Assembly: GCA_947561585.1 (NCBI GenBank)
Contig: CANNZV010000931.1
Span: 124,001-188,000 of the forward strand
Source of the DNA: Caprella mutica
Lineage: Eukaryota; Arthropoda; Malacostraca; Amphipoda; Caprellidae
Direction of reading: 5' to 3'
DNA: 64,000 bases
Under the pieces are notes generated by a model that was not told the DNA's origin, ran no database searches, and worked only from the letters and a program-made list of their open reading frames with translations. Shown here in pieces: positions 8,736 to 17,685 of this stretch (its first letter is position 1; every line of letters begins with the position of its first letter). The translations under genes and the position numbers were made by a program.

Positions 8736-9302
8736 ATGTATTCGACCGACCCGCTCATCACCTGGTTTCGTAGCGCCGTGACGGTGATGACCCGAGAAGC
8801 CGAACGTGGGCACGGAATGCAAGTGCAGCGGCGGTGTTGGGCGGCGAGCGCTGCGAGCGCGTTCGCCCAACCGCGAGAGGTTTCGGGGAAGACCGTGGGC
8901 GCCGTTTCATACCTTCGGTCACTCGATGCGTCGAACAACTCGCTGCTGGCCGGGTTGATCGAGGTGTCGGACCGCCTCGTGTGGAAACCTTCCTCGAGGC
9001 TCGACGACGGGGGCGCCGAGGTTGCGCTCGCCGACCTGTTCGACTCGATCGACCTCGACCTTGCTGGCGCCGGGGTCATGGTGCTCGGCCCCGGCTCGTC
9101 CTACCCCGAACATCACCACCTGCCCGCCGAGGTGTATCTGGTCTTGCACGGTAGCCGCCGATGGCGCTTCGGTGGATCGGATCGGTACGTGAAGGTCGAT
9201 GCTGGCCAGGTGCTGTCCAACAGCGCGAACGACGTTCATGGAATTGAGGCGGGCGATGACGTGATGATTGCGCTTTGGGTACTCATGGACGATCGCTACT
9301 GA
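8736..9302 (+). CDS. cupin of the DMSP lyase superfamily (DddL/DddQ-like)
   Basis: The protein is 188 residues from the ATG at 8736, chosen over a GTG two codons upstream because a weak -10 (CACACT) lies six bases before it. The C-terminal cupin barrel has LGPGSSYPEHHHLPAEVYLV at about 117-136, giving the YPxHxHx3ExY signature of cupin DMSP lyases. His126, His128, Glu132 and Tyr134 are candidate metal and catalytic residues. The second cupin motif NDVHGIEAGDD supplies His168. Known enzymes of the group split dimethylsulfoniopropionate into dimethyl sulfide and acrylate. There is no DMSP transporter or acrylate gene next to it, and the best match within the superfamily cannot be settled by eye. 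A different metal-dependent cupin enzyme is possible. Confidence 0.62.
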   Translation: MYSTDPLITWFRSAVTVMTREAERGHGMQVQRRCWAASAASAFAQPREVSGKTVGAVSYLRSLDASNNSLLAGLIEVSDRLVWKPSSRLDDGGAEVALADLFDSIDLDLAGAGVMVLGPGSSYPEHHHLPAEVYLVLHGSRRWRFGGSDRYVKVDAGQVLSNSANDVHGIEAGDDVMIALWVLMDDRY

Positions 9303-9307
9303 GCCTG

Positions 9308-9313
9308 TAGCGT
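9308..9313 (+). promoter_or_regulatory. -10 box TAGCGT, leaderless, AAA+ ATPase
   Basis: TAGCGT ends seven bases before the GTG start at 9321. No ribosome-binding site is present, so the GTG start is read as leaderless. Confidence 0.5.
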
Positions 9314-9320
9314 TGCGGTC

Positions 9321-10304
9321 GTGCCACGAGGTGAACGCTTCAAAGATCGGTTGAAGAAGGCTGGCGAATCCGCCCGCCAGTCCGCCGTCGACCGCGGCTT
9401 TGACGAACGGCTCGGAAATCTTGGCGTGAACACCAACGCCCTCACCGGGGCCGTTACCCGCGACCTCACAGACATTCAGGCCGAGCTCGACTCGCTCGTC
9501 GGGCTCGAATCCGTGAAAGAGCAAGTCCGCACCCAGGTGGCGTTCCTGCAGATTCAGGCACGACGTCAGCATCATGGCCTGGCAGAAGTGCCAACGAGCC
9601 AACATTTGGTGTTCCTCGGCAACCCGGGTACGGGAAAGACGACGGTCGCTCGGCTGCTCGGCGAAATGTACGGAGCGCTCGGGTTGCTCAAGAAAGGGCA
9701 TCTGGTCGAAGTCGACCGGGCCGGGCTTGTCGGCCAATACGTGGGCCACACCGCGAACAAGACCAATAAGGCGGTCAAACGGGCGCTCGATGGTGTGTTG
9801 TTTATCGACGAGGCGTACGCGCTGTCGCCGAAAGGCGTGATGGGAAACGATTTCGGCCGTGAAGCGATCGAGACACTGCTCAAGCGAATGGAAGATCACC
9901 GGGACCGCCTCGTGGTGATCGTGGCCGGCTACCCGAATCTCATGGAAGACTTTCTTCGGTCGAACCCAGGGCTTCGTTCGCGGTTCGCTCGCGAGATCAT
10001 GTTTCCCGACTATTCCGGCCTCGAACTTGTTGCGATCACCGAGAAACTGGCCGGCGACGCCGACTATGTGCTCGGCCATGGGGTCGAAGAAGTCCTGTTG
10101 CAGGTGATGGGGCAGGCCACACGCAATGAGGCGTTCGGTAACGCTCGCTACGCCCGAAATCTCTTTGAGCACGCGATCAACCGTCAGGCCGTCCGCTTGT
10201 CTGAGTCGTTGCCGGTCACCGGGCTTGATCGCTCGAGTGTGATCAGGATCGAGGCGACCGATTTCACGCAGGCAGCAAAAAACCTCGTCGCCGACGGCTC
10301 GTAG
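9321..10304 (+). CDS. CbbX/SpoVK-like AAA+ ATPase
   Basis: This 327-residue protein has a basic helical N-terminus, then [14 protein letters not shown] at about 57-70, Walker [10 protein letters not shown] at 100-108, pore-loop-like VGQYVGHT at about 135, Walker [12 protein letters not shown] near 155, and a sensor/arginine-finger region [15 protein letters not shown]. These are the marks of the CbxX/CfqX group, which remodel partner proteins using ATP. No RuBisCO genes are near, so it is not a RuBisCO activase by context. The rlmG gene begins 8 bases after its stop. Partner unknown. Confidence 0.85.
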   Translation: MPRGERFKDRLKKAGESARQSAVDRGFDERLGNLGVNTNALTGAVTRDLTDIQAELDSLVGLESVKEQVRTQVAFLQIQARRQHHGLAEVPTSQHLVFLGNPGTGKTTVARLLGEMYGALGLLKKGHLVEVDRAGLVGQYVGHTANKTNKAVKRALDGVLFIDEAYALSPKGVMGNDFGREAIETLLKRMEDHRDRLVVIVAGYPNLMEDFLRSNPGLRSRFAREIMFPDYSGLELVAITEKLAGDADYVLGHGVEEVLLQVMGQATRNEAFGNARYARNLFEHAINRQAVRLSESLPVTGLDRSSVIRIEATDFTQAAKNLVADGS

Positions 10305-10311
10305 GAGACCC

Positions 10312-11475
10312 ATGGAAACGTTCGTATCGCCCTTCGGTGATCTTGTGCTCAGGCGTGTCCCGGAACGCAAAAAGCAGCCTCTTCGTGCCTGGGATGCCGC
10401 GGATGAATACGTGCTCGACCACTTCGCTGCAGAGCCGTTGGCGAGCGATGCTCGTGTCGTCATTGTGGGCGATGCCTTCGGGGCGCTCGGGTGTGGGTTG
10501 CGCGACCACGAGCCGATCGTCGTAAACGAGTCCGCTGCGGGAGCCGAAGCAATCGCGACCAACCTGGGCCAGAATTCGCTGCGCTACATGGACGCGTATT
10601 CGATCCTCGATCTCGAGACGCTCACCGAGCCGATCGATTGCGCGATCATCAAGATTCCGAAGGCCGCATCGGCGCTCGTCGACATCTTGCATCGCCTGCG
10701 CCCGCACGTTCACGCCGGAACTCGAATAGTCGGCGCCGGCATGGCTCGCCATATTCATACCTCGACGGTGGAAGCGTTCGAAACGATTATCGGCCCCACC
10801 ACCACCTCTCTTGCCCAAAAGAAGGCCCGGCTCATCTTCTCGACTTTCGACTACGCGCTCACGCCCGAGCCGAACCCGTGGCCCCGAGTGTGGTCGACAC
10901 ATGGGGTGACCACGACGAATCATGGCGGCGGGTTCTCTCCGGATTCGCTCGACATCGGCACTCGGTTCTTGCTCGATAATCTTCCGCCGTTCACCCATCT
11001 TGTGCCCGAAACCAGCGAACCGGTTCGCGTGGTCGACTTGGGTTGCGGTAACGGAATTATTGGGTTGCGCGCTGGCCTGCAGCTGTCGGAGGCAGACGCC
11101 AACTTTCTCATCGACGCAGTTGATGATTCCGCGTTGGCGCTCGCCGCGGCGGAAGCGTCATGGGAAGCGACCTTGCCCGGGGTCGCTCAAGAGCGGGTTG
11201 CTTTCCGTCATCATCACCGACTGATCGAAGTACTCGACAAGCGCTCGGCCGATCTCGTGGTCGTGAATCCGCCCTTCCACGAGGATCGTGTGGTTACCGA
11301 CCACATTGCCTGGGACATGTTCACCGACGCACATAAGGTGCTGCGCCCCGGCGGATCGCTCGTTGTGGTGGGTAATCGGCATCTGGCATATCACGCGAAG
11401 CTCAAGAAGATTTTCGGCATGGTCGACACCCTCGCGTCGAGCAAGAAGTTCGTCCTGCTACAGGCCCGTCGCTAG
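10312..11475 (+). CDS. rlmG: RlmG-like 23S rRNA (guanine-N2) methyltransferase
   Basis: The 387-residue protein has the two-domain build of RlmG/RsmC enzymes: a degenerate N-terminal methyltransferase-like half, and a C-terminal catalytic half with VVDLGCGNGIIGLRAG (SAM binding, about residues 239-254) and VVNPPFHE (about 317), the N-methyltransferase motif for an exocyclic amino group. RlmG methylates a single guanine (G1835 in E. coli numbering) of 23S rRNA. The ATG follows GGAG by six bases and overlaps the transcriptional unit of the AAA+ gene. RsmC (16S) is the alternative; the overall length and N-terminal ending favour RlmG. Confidence 0.82.
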   Translation: METFVSPFGDLVLRRVPERKKQPLRAWDAADEYVLDHFAAEPLASDARVVIVGDAFGALGCGLRDHEPIVVNESAAGAEAIATNLGQNSLRYMDAYSILDLETLTEPIDCAIIKIPKAASALVDILHRLRPHVHAGTRIVGAGMARHIHTSTVEAFETIIGPTTTSLAQKKARLIFSTFDYALTPEPNPWPRVWSTHGVTTTNHGGGFSPDSLDIGTRFLLDNLPPFTHLVPETSEPVRVVDLGCGNGIIGLRAGLQLSEADANFLIDAVDDSALALAAAEASWEATLPGVAQERVAFRHHHRLIEVLDKRSADLVVVNPPFHEDRVVTDHIAWDMFTDAHKVLRPGGSLVVVGNRHLAYHAKLKKIFGMVDTLASSKKFVLLQARR

Positions 11476-11526
11476 CCGTTTTGTGGACGCTGCTGCCCAC
11501 AGGAGGCGCAGCATGCTCCGAAGAAC

Positions 11527-11532
11527 TAGAGT
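11527..11532 (+). promoter_or_regulatory. -10 box TAGAGT, leaderless, selenoprotein gene
   Basis: TAGAGT ends six bases before the ATG at 11539, with no ribosome-binding site between. This supports the chosen start of the UGA-containing gene. Confidence 0.5.
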
Positions 11533-11538
11533 TTTGCT

Positions 11539-12447
11539 ATGGGAACTGCTCCGCCGGACGGCCTCGACCCCGTCGACCAAATTCAAGTAACAAAAGACGC
11601 GTACGGGCTTCTTGGCTATGAGCCATACCGTTGGGCAGACAACGGCGACGACCCCGCCGCCTTCGTGCGCCCGGTCAAGCCACTGTCGGAGAGCACGGTC
11701 GTGCTCATTGCGTCGGGTGGCGTCTACCGGGTCGGCGACATTGGGTTCACCCACAAAGACGACCTGACCCATCGCGAAATAGTCACTACCGCACCCACGA
11801 ACGAGCTGCGGGTAACTCACTTTGCCTACGACGAAACGTCGGCAAAAGAAGACATCAACGCGGTGTTTCCGATCGATTCGCTCCGAGCCATGGCGGACTC
11901 TGGCGAGATCGGAGGCCTCGCCGAGGTCTCGCTCACGTTTATGGGCGGCATTTACAGCCAACGTCGCCTCGGCGAAACGCTGCTGCCAGCCATCGTCGAC
12001 CGGGTGGGGGAACTCGACGCGGACATTGCGCTGCTCGTTCCCGTTTGACCGGTGTGTCACCAGTCGGTCGGTCTGATCGCACGAGCACTCGAAGCAGCCG
12101 GGACGCCCACCGCGTCCATCTCTAGCGCGTGGTCAATTACCCAGTCGGTGAATCCACCCCGTGCGGTCTTCACCGACTTCCCGATCGGCAACACCGCCGG
12201 TCCGCCCAATGCCCCCGACGTGCAGATGTCGATCGCAAGAAGTGCACTTGAACTCGTGTATACGGCCGAGCGACCAGGAACGATTGTGCCCCTCGACCAC
12301 ACGTGGGGCACCGAGTGGAAGGCCGAGGCTCGTGAACTCGTCGACCATCGCACCCCACGCCACGACACGCCGCAATATGAGCGCGACGCAGACCGGCTCG
12401 CAGCCGTTGACAAACACGGCGAAGACCTCGCCTGCCCAAGCTGCTGA
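11539..12447 (+). CDS. GrdB/PrdB-family selenoprotein, in-frame UGA (Sec170)
   Basis: A naive reading gives two ORFs, 11539-12048 and 12052-12447, but they are in the same frame, separated only by TGA at 12046-12048. Translating the TGA as selenocysteine gives one 302-residue protein with LLVPV-Sec-PVCHQSVGLIARALEAAG, that is, a Sec170-x-x-Cys173 redox motif. The parts before it (SGGVYRVGD, HFAYDETSAKEDINAVFPIDSL at about 93-114 shortened here, SLTFMGGIYS) and after it (PPRAVFTDFPIGNTAGPP) match the selenoprotein B family of glycine/sarcosine/betaine/D-proline reductases, whose homologues carry Sec or Cys here. The grdA, grdC and grdD partners are absent, so it belongs to the stand-alone group of unknown function. 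A -10 TAGAGT six bases before the ATG marks a leaderless start. The C-terminus ends in CPSC. Confidence 0.85.
12052..12082 (+). promoter_or_regulatory. candidate bacterial SECIS hairpin
   Basis: Directly after the UGA a stem can be drawn by hand: GTGTG (12052-12056) with CGCAC (12078-12082), an internal loop, CAG (12061-12063) with CTG (12073-12075), and a nine-base loop holding GGU twice. The loop starts 16 bases after the UGA, within the range of known bacterial SECIS elements. A competing fold pairs GGTG (12051-12054) with CACC (12058-12061). The fold is tentative. Confidence 0.4.
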
Positions 12448-12522
12448 CGCGTCTTGAGAGATAGGCCTGTGGTCGGGCATGTCTGATAGCGATATCACCG
12501 CTGGTCGAATGGCGTTGTTCAT

Positions 12523-12528
12523 AGGCTG
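12523..12528 (+). promoter_or_regulatory. -10 box TAGGCT, leaderless, ppc
   Basis: TAGGCT ends five bases before the GTG at 12534, which favours that GTG over the ATG at 12540. Confidence 0.45.
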
Positions 12529-12533
12529 AGCCG

Positions 12534-15281
12534 GTGACCATGGCATCCTCAAGCGAACGACAAGATATGCTCCGCGCCGACATTCGGCGCCTCGGCGCCC
12601 AACTCGGTGACTCGGTGCAGCGCAACGTAAGCCATGAGTTCTTTGAGCTGGTCGAAAAGGTCCGTGTGCTGGCCCGAAGCACACGTGAAGGAGACGACGC
12701 TGCGCGAGTCGAGCTTGATTCGACGGTCACCGGTGTGAGCGACATCGAGTCCATCCTGCTCGTTCGGGCATTCACGATCTACTTCCACCTCGCCAACGTT
12801 GCCGAGCAGGTAAACCGCGTCGAGGAGCTTCGGCTCAAGACCGAAGGCTCCGGCGAGCTGTTCGACACCTTCGCTCGCGCCGATGATGCTGGCGTCACCC
12901 CCGAGATGATCGCCGAGCGTCTCGGGACCGTCGAGTACCGGCCAGTGTTTACGGCGCACCCAACCGAAGCCTCGCGTCGCTCGGTGCTTGAGAAGCGTTC
13001 CGAAATCGCCGAACTGCTTCGCGAACGCCCGACTGCTACCCACGCCGGACAAGTTCGCATCGACGCGCGCATTGGGGAAATCATCGATCTTTTGTGGCTG
13101 AGCGACGAGCTCCGCCAGGTAAAGCCAACCCCGGTCGATGAGGCTCGCTCGATCATCTTCTACGTCGAAGGCCTCGTCGCCGACGCGCTGCCGCTCGTGT
13201 GGGCCGACCTCGAACATCTCGCAGGAGAGCGCGGTGTCGATCTGCCAGACGACCTGACGCCGATCCGATTCGGGTCGTGGGTCGGCGGCGACCGCGACGG
13301 CAACCCATTCGTGACCGCCGAGGTCACCAACGAAGTTCTCACGCTCCAGCGTCAACGAGCACTCCGCCTGCTGCGCTCCGGCGTTCAGCAGCTTGCCTCG
13401 GACCTCAGCGTGTCCGGCACGATTCGCCCGGTGACCGACGAGCTCGAAGAGTGGATCGCGGATCAGTCGGCACTCTTCCCCAGGCTGGTCGATTCCATTT
13501 CGCCGCTGATCGCCGACGAGCCGTATCGCATTGCCTGCACGATCATCGATGGCAAGCTCGCTGCGGCAGAACGTGCCCTCACCGTTGCCGGCCGAGCCCT
13601 CGACGCGGCCTATCACGAGTCGTCGCAGCTTTGCGCCGACCTCGACCGGATGAACGACTCGTTGCGAGTCACCGGAGCCGAAGTCATCGCTGATGGCAAG
13701 CTGTCGACGCTGCGTCGTCTGGCACGGACCATCGGTTTCCATCTCGCCACGCTCGACATTCGTCAACACACGCGCCACCACCACGACGCGCTGGCCGGCC
13801 TGTTCGAGAGCGTCGGAACGCCATACCCGGGCGACGCTTCGGAGCGCTTTGCGCTGCTCAGCGCAGAGTTGCAGTCGGCGCGTCCATTCGCCCCATCGGG
13901 CACCCCCGACCTTGGCGACGCACTGAGTTTGGTCACGACCCTTCGCCAGCAAATGGATCGCTTCGGGGATTCCATCGTCGAGAGCTACATCGTTTCGATG
14001 ACACAGGGCCCCGACGATATTTTGGCGCCGGCCGTGCTCGCCAGAGAGGTCGGGCTTATCGACCTCAGCCGCGACATTGCCCGAATTGGTTTCGTGCCGT
14101 TGTTCGAAACGATCGATGACCTTCGAGCGATCAGCGAGATCATGGACGCCCTGCTCGAAGACCCCGGGTATCGCAAGATCGTTGAGCTGCGGGGAAATGT
14201 CCAAGAGGTCATGGTCGGATACTCAGACTCCAACAAAGACGGCGGCATCTCCACGTCCCAATGGGAGATTCACAAGGCGCTGCGAACCGTACGCGAAGTC
14301 TCCAAGCGCCATGGTGTCGAAATACCGGTCTTTCACGGCCGTGGCGGGACCGTGGGTCGCGGTGGCGGCCCAACCCACGATGCAATCCTCGCCCAACCGT
14401 CCGGTGTCATCACCGGTCTGATGAAGACCACCGAGCAAGGTGAAGTCATCGCAGACAAATACAGCCGTCCTGGCCTGGCCCGTCGGAACCTGGACCTCGC
14501 ATACTCGGCAATGCTTGAGAGCACCCTCATGCACACCGACAGCCGCATCGGGGACGAAGCCAGGGACCATTGGTCCGGCGTAATGGAGATTGTCTCCGAT
14601 AACGCCTATAGCGCGTACCGCGGTTTGATCGAAGACCAAAGCCTGGTCGAATACTTTACGACGTCCACCCCGGTCGAGGAACTCGGCGCGCTGAACATCG
14701 GTTCCCGCCCGGCCCGCCGTCAGGGTACGACGAGCGGAATCGACGACCTTCGCGCCATCCCGTGGGTGTTCGGCTGGACACAGTCTCGACAAATCGTGCC
14801 AGGTTGGTTCGGCGTGGGATCTGGATTGAGTGCCGCGGTCGCTGCCGGTCACGGCGACGACATGGCACAGATGTTTGCCGAGTGGCGATTCTTCAGAACC
14901 TTCCTCTCGAACGTGGAAATGACGCTTTCCAAGACCGACCTGGGTATTGCGCGTACCTATGTTGAGGCGCTCGTCGAGCCCGAACACCGCCATGTGTTCG
15001 ACATCATCGTCGCCGAGCACGCCCGAACGATGGAAGCGGTCACCGGCATCACCGGAAACGAACTGCTCGGTGATCTGCCGGTGCTTCGTCGCACGCTCGA
15101 AGTGCGCGACACTTATCTGGATCCGCTCAATGCCCTTCAGGTGAACCTGCTCAAGAGCATGCGTCGCAACACCACCGACATGGACGAGGATTCGGCTGAA
15201 GGAATCGCCGCTCGCCGAATTCGGCGAGCCCTTTTGTTGAGCATAAATGGTGTCGCCGCAGGCCTGCGCAACACCGGCTAA
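12534..15281 (+). CDS. ppc: phosphoenolpyruvate carboxylase
   Basis: At 915 residues this is full length for bacterial PEP carboxylase. It contains the catalytic-histidine motif FTAHPTEASRRS at about 138-149, the substrate loop WVGGDRDGNPFVT at about 249, the glycine-rich HGRGGTVGRGGGP near 602, and the strictly conserved C-terminal RNTG. It carboxylates PEP to oxaloacetate, refilling the TCA cycle. A -10 box TAGGCT lies five bases before the GTG at 12534, so that start is preferred over the ATG two codons on. It appears monocistronic; deoD has its own promoter 50 bases downstream. Confidence 0.96.
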   Translation: MTMASSSERQDMLRADIRRLGAQLGDSVQRNVSHEFFELVEKVRVLARSTREGDDAARVELDSTVTGVSDIESILLVRAFTIYFHLANVAEQVNRVEELRLKTEGSGELFDTFARADDAGVTPEMIAERLGTVEYRPVFTAHPTEASRRSVLEKRSEIAELLRERPTATHAGQVRIDARIGEIIDLLWLSDELRQVKPTPVDEARSIIFYVEGLVADALPLVWADLEHLAGERGVDLPDDLTPIRFGSWVGGDRDGNPFVTAEVTNEVLTLQRQRALRLLRSGVQQLASDLSVSGTIRPVTDELEEWIADQSALFPRLVDSISPLIADEPYRIACTIIDGKLAAAERALTVAGRALDAAYHESSQLCADLDRMNDSLRVTGAEVIADGKLSTLRRLARTIGFHLATLDIRQHTRHHHDALAGLFESVGTPYPGDASERFALLSAELQSARPFAPSGTPDLGDALSLVTTLRQQMDRFGDSIVESYIVSMTQGPDDILAPAVLAREVGLIDLSRDIARIGFVPLFETIDDLRAISEIMDALLEDPGYRKIVELRGNVQEVMVGYSDSNKDGGISTSQWEIHKALRTVREVSKRHGVEIPVFHGRGGTVGRGGGPTHDAILAQPSGVITGLMKTTEQGEVIADKYSRPGLARRNLDLAYSAMLESTLMHTDSRIGDEARDHWSGVMEIVSDNAYSAYRGLIEDQSLVEYFTTSTPVEELGALNIGSRPARRQGTTSGIDDLRAIPWVFGWTQSRQIVPGWFGVGSGLSAAVAAGHGDDMAQMFAEWRFFRTFLSNVEMTLSKTDLGIARTYVEALVEPEHRHVFDIIVAEHARTMEAVTGITGNELLGDLPVLRRTLEVRDTYLDPLNALQVNLLKSMRRNTTDMDEDSAEGIAARRIRRALLLSINGVAAGLRNTG

Positions 15282-15334
15282 ATCCGACGGTTAAGGAGTT
15301 CGCAGGATTCGTCACGATCGCCAATGGGGGTGCT

Positions 15335-15340
15335 TAACTT
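15335..15340 (+). promoter_or_regulatory. -10 box TAACTT, leaderless, deoD
   Basis: TAACTT ends five bases before the ATG at 15346, with no ribosome-binding site between. Confidence 0.45.
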
Positions 15341-15345
15341 GGCGG

Positions 15346-16065
15346 ATGACTACACCGCACATCAATGCCGCTGATGGCGCTTTTGCGCCGACCGTCCTCA
15401 TGCCCGGGGACCCTCGGAGGGCCCTGCACATCGCCGAGACGTTCATGGACGACTGGGAGCAGGTCACCGATGTGCGTGGCATTTTGGGATTCACCGGCTC
15501 GTTTGAGGGGCACCGCCTGTCGGTGATGGCATCGGGTATGGGTATCCCGTCGGCGGCGATCTACATCACCGAGCTCGTCCGTCACTACGACGTGTCGACG
15601 ATCATTCGGGTTGGCACGGCTGGCGTGTATCAGCCAGACCTGCAGCTTCGCCAGATCGTGGCGGCCACCGATGCGGTCACCAACTCCAACCTGCCCGAAC
15701 TCATCGGCGCTCCGACCCCGATCGCTGCGTCTCCACGGATGCTCGATGTGATTGCGGATGTAGCGGCGGCGAACGGCACCAGCATCCACGTCGGAACCGT
15801 GTTTACGAGCGACATTTTCTATGAACAAGACGACGCCGCCCGTGATCTTCACACCGCCAACGGCGTGCTCGCTGTTGAGATGGAGACCGCTGGGCTGTAC
15901 GCGGTATGTGCGGTCGAAGGCGCAGAGGCGCTGGCCATGTTCACGATGACCGACCACCTCGTGACCGGCGAACATCTCACATCCGAAGAACGCCAACTGA
16001 CCGTCGATGAGATGCTCGAACTTGGCCTGCGCACCGCAGTCGCCGCCGACAAAGGAAAGCAATGA
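15346..16065 (+). CDS. deoD: purine-nucleoside phosphorylase, DeoD type
   Basis: The 239-residue protein has VLMPGDPRRALHIAETF at about 17-33, GMGIPSAAIYITEL at about 65, a phosphate-site VGTAG near 88, and VEMETAGLYAVCAVEGAEAL at about 178, the hallmarks of hexameric DeoD-type phosphorylases. It splits purine ribo- or deoxyribonucleosides with phosphate into base and (deoxy)ribose 1-phosphate. Its last four bases overlap the start of the phosphosugar mutase, which could turn ribose 1-phosphate into ribose 5-phosphate. With the nucleoside-type importers and purine genes at 21-57 kb this fits nucleoside salvage or catabolism. Confidence 0.92.
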   Translation: MTTPHINAADGAFAPTVLMPGDPRRALHIAETFMDDWEQVTDVRGILGFTGSFEGHRLSVMASGMGIPSAAIYITELVRHYDVSTIIRVGTAGVYQPDLQLRQIVAATDAVTNSNLPELIGAPTPIAASPRMLDVIADVAAANGTSIHVGTVFTSDIFYEQDDAARDLHTANGVLAVEMETAGLYAVCAVEGAEALAMFTMTDHLVTGEHLTSEERQLTVDEMLELGLRTAVAADKGKQ

Positions 16066-17567
16066 GCGGTCGCCTTCGCTTCGGAACCGCAGGCTTGCGC
16101 GCCGCGGTTGGTGCGGGCCCGCTGCGCATGAACGTCGAAGTGGTCGAGCTCGCTGCGACGTCGATTGCTCAGTGGTTGCCACCCGAATCTGAAGTCGTGA
16201 TCGGGCGTGATGCTCGCTACGGAAGTGAAGAGTTCGCCAACGTGACAGCCCGCGTGCTTGCCGCCGCCGGGCACCGACCGCGGCTCTTCCCCGGCGCGGT
16301 ACCGACCCCGGTGGTGGCGTCTGAAGTTCGCTTTAGCAACGCCGCTAGCGGGGTCATGGTGACTGCAAGCCACAACCCTGCAACGGACAACGGGTACAAG
16401 GTGTACGCAGCCGACAGCGGCCAAATCCTGCCCGATGACGCAGCCGTCATCGAAGCCGTCATGAACGAGCTGCCGTGGCCCGCCGATGTCTCTACGGCGC
16501 TGCCCGACGGAATTGAGCTCATTGGCGAAACCGAGATCTCGACGTACCTCGACGAAATCTCGCAGCTGGTGGACGACGCGGCTTCATCGCCGCGGTTGAC
16601 CATTGCCTACACGGCTATGCATGGCGTTGGCGCCGACCTCTTCGTGCGAGCGCTCGAGCGCGCTGGCCATTCCGTGATATCGGTGCCCGAGCAACACGAT
16701 CCGGATCCCGATTTTCCCACAGCGGCGTTCCCGAACCCAGAGGAGCCCGGAACTCTCGATCTTGTCACTGCTCTTGCCAATGCCGAGGGTGCCGACATCG
16801 TCTTTGCCAACGATCCCGATGCGGACCGACTGGCCGTTTGCGTAAAGCGTGACTCGGGTTGGGAACGGTTGACCGGTGACCAGATCGGTGTGCTGCTCGG
16901 CTGGTACATGATCGGTCGCACGAACGGAAACCGTTCGGTGGCGACGACGATCGTGTCGTCCTCGCTTCTCGGGAAGGTGGCCGACGCCGCCGGTGTGCCT
17001 TGCCATCACACGTTGACCGGCTTCAAGTGGCTGGCTCGAGCCGGTGACACGGAAGCCCCGTTGGTGTTCGCATACGAAGAGGCGCTCGGCTACTCGGTGT
17101 GCCCCTCGATCCGCGACAAGGACGGAATATCGGCGGCGTTGATCTTTGCGGAGCTGGCCGCCGAGGCCGCCGCTCGTGGGCAAGGGATCGATGATCTGCT
17201 CGACGCGTTGTACGAGACGCACGGGACTCATGTAAACGCACAGGTCTCTGCTCGTTTCGAGGGCGACGACTCGATGGTGGAGATGGCCAAGCGAATGGCG
17301 GAGCTTCGCGAGGACCCGCCCGGACAGATCGGCGGGTGCTCGGTGACTGGTGTTCACGACTATCTCGATGGCGCAAACGGGTTAACCCCGTCGAACGTGT
17401 TGCACTACGACCTCGATGGTGCGCGGTTCATCGTCCGCCCAAGTGGCACCGAGCCAAAAATCAAGGCGTACCTCGAAGTGGTCGATGACGACGCCGAGGT
17501 AGCACGGCAACGGCTTGCCGACCTCGTGCACGCTGCGCCCGAAGTGCTCGCCCCACGAAACACCTAG
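16062..17567 (+). CDS. phosphosugar mutase (phosphomanno-/phosphopentomutase family)
   Basis: This 501-residue alpha-D-phosphohexomutase family protein opens with RLRFGTAGLRA. It has the phosphoserine loop TASHNPATDNGYKVY at about 103-117, the metal loop NDPDADRLAV near 248, the sugar-specificity loop FAYEEALGYS near 335, and the C-terminal phosphate-binding RPSGTEPKIKAY near 462. It overlaps deoD by 4 bases (ATGA), which favours a phosphopentomutase-like role (ribose 1-phosphate to ribose 5-phosphate) over phosphoglucose or phosphomannose isomerisation. The family motifs alone do not decide the sugar. A strong hairpin follows 27 bases after the stop. Confidence 0.85.
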   Translation: MSGRLRFGTAGLRAAVGAGPLRMNVEVVELAATSIAQWLPPESEVVIGRDARYGSEEFANVTARVLAAAGHRPRLFPGAVPTPVVASEVRFSNAASGVMVTASHNPATDNGYKVYAADSGQILPDDAAVIEAVMNELPWPADVSTALPDGIELIGETEISTYLDEISQLVDDAASSPRLTIAYTAMHGVGADLFVRALERAGHSVISVPEQHDPDPDFPTAAFPNPEEPGTLDLVTALANAEGADIVFANDPDADRLAVCVKRDSGWERLTGDQIGVLLGWYMIGRTNGNRSVATTIVSSSLLGKVADAAGVPCHHTLTGFKWLARAGDTEAPLVFAYEEALGYSVCPSIRDKDGISAALIFAELAAEAAARGQGIDDLLDALYETHGTHVNAQVSARFEGDDSMVEMAKRMAELREDPPGQIGGCSVTGVHDYLDGANGLTPSNVLHYDLDGARFIVRPSGTEPKIKAYLEVVDDDAEVARQRLADLVHAAPEVLAPRNT

Positions 17568-17593
17568 TCGCGCCAGAGCGTTCAGCGCACAAA

Positions 17594-17627
17594 CCTGATG
17601 CACCCCGCAGCTTCGGGGTGCATCAGG
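17594..17627 (+). terminator. strong 14-bp hairpin after the deoD-mutase operon
   Basis: CCTGATGCACCCCG pairs perfectly with CGGGGTGCATCAGG around the six-base loop CAGCTT. It lies between the mutase stop and the next promoter. No clear T-tract follows, so it is either a terminator of the GC-rich type or an mRNA 3'-end stabiliser. Confidence 0.65.
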
Positions 17628-17685
17628 GCAAGATCAGGGTCTTTCCTGATAGGAAACGTTCATGATCTGATGCAGAGTGTTTGAT

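Noticed and set aside
9321..10304. CbbX RuBisCO activase
   Set aside because: The domain fits, but there are no RuBisCO or Calvin cycle genes nearby, so only the general AAA+ assignment is kept.
8919..10562. Open frame of 547 codons on the minus strand
   Set aside because: Antisense shadow of the cupin and AAA+ ATPase genes with no recognisable protein pattern.
12046..12048. TGA read as a nonsense mutation or pseudogene break
   Set aside because: The stop falls precisely on the family's Sec/Cys site, both halves keep coding character, and the promoter and both conserved blocks are intact.
11539..12447. True glycine or sarcosine reductase
   Set aside because: No thioredoxin-linked GrdA or acetyl-phosphate-forming GrdC/D genes are in the window, and the protein is shorter than GrdB.
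12549..14204. Open frame of 551 codons on the minus strand
   Set aside because: Antisense to PEP carboxylase, which is complete and conserved.
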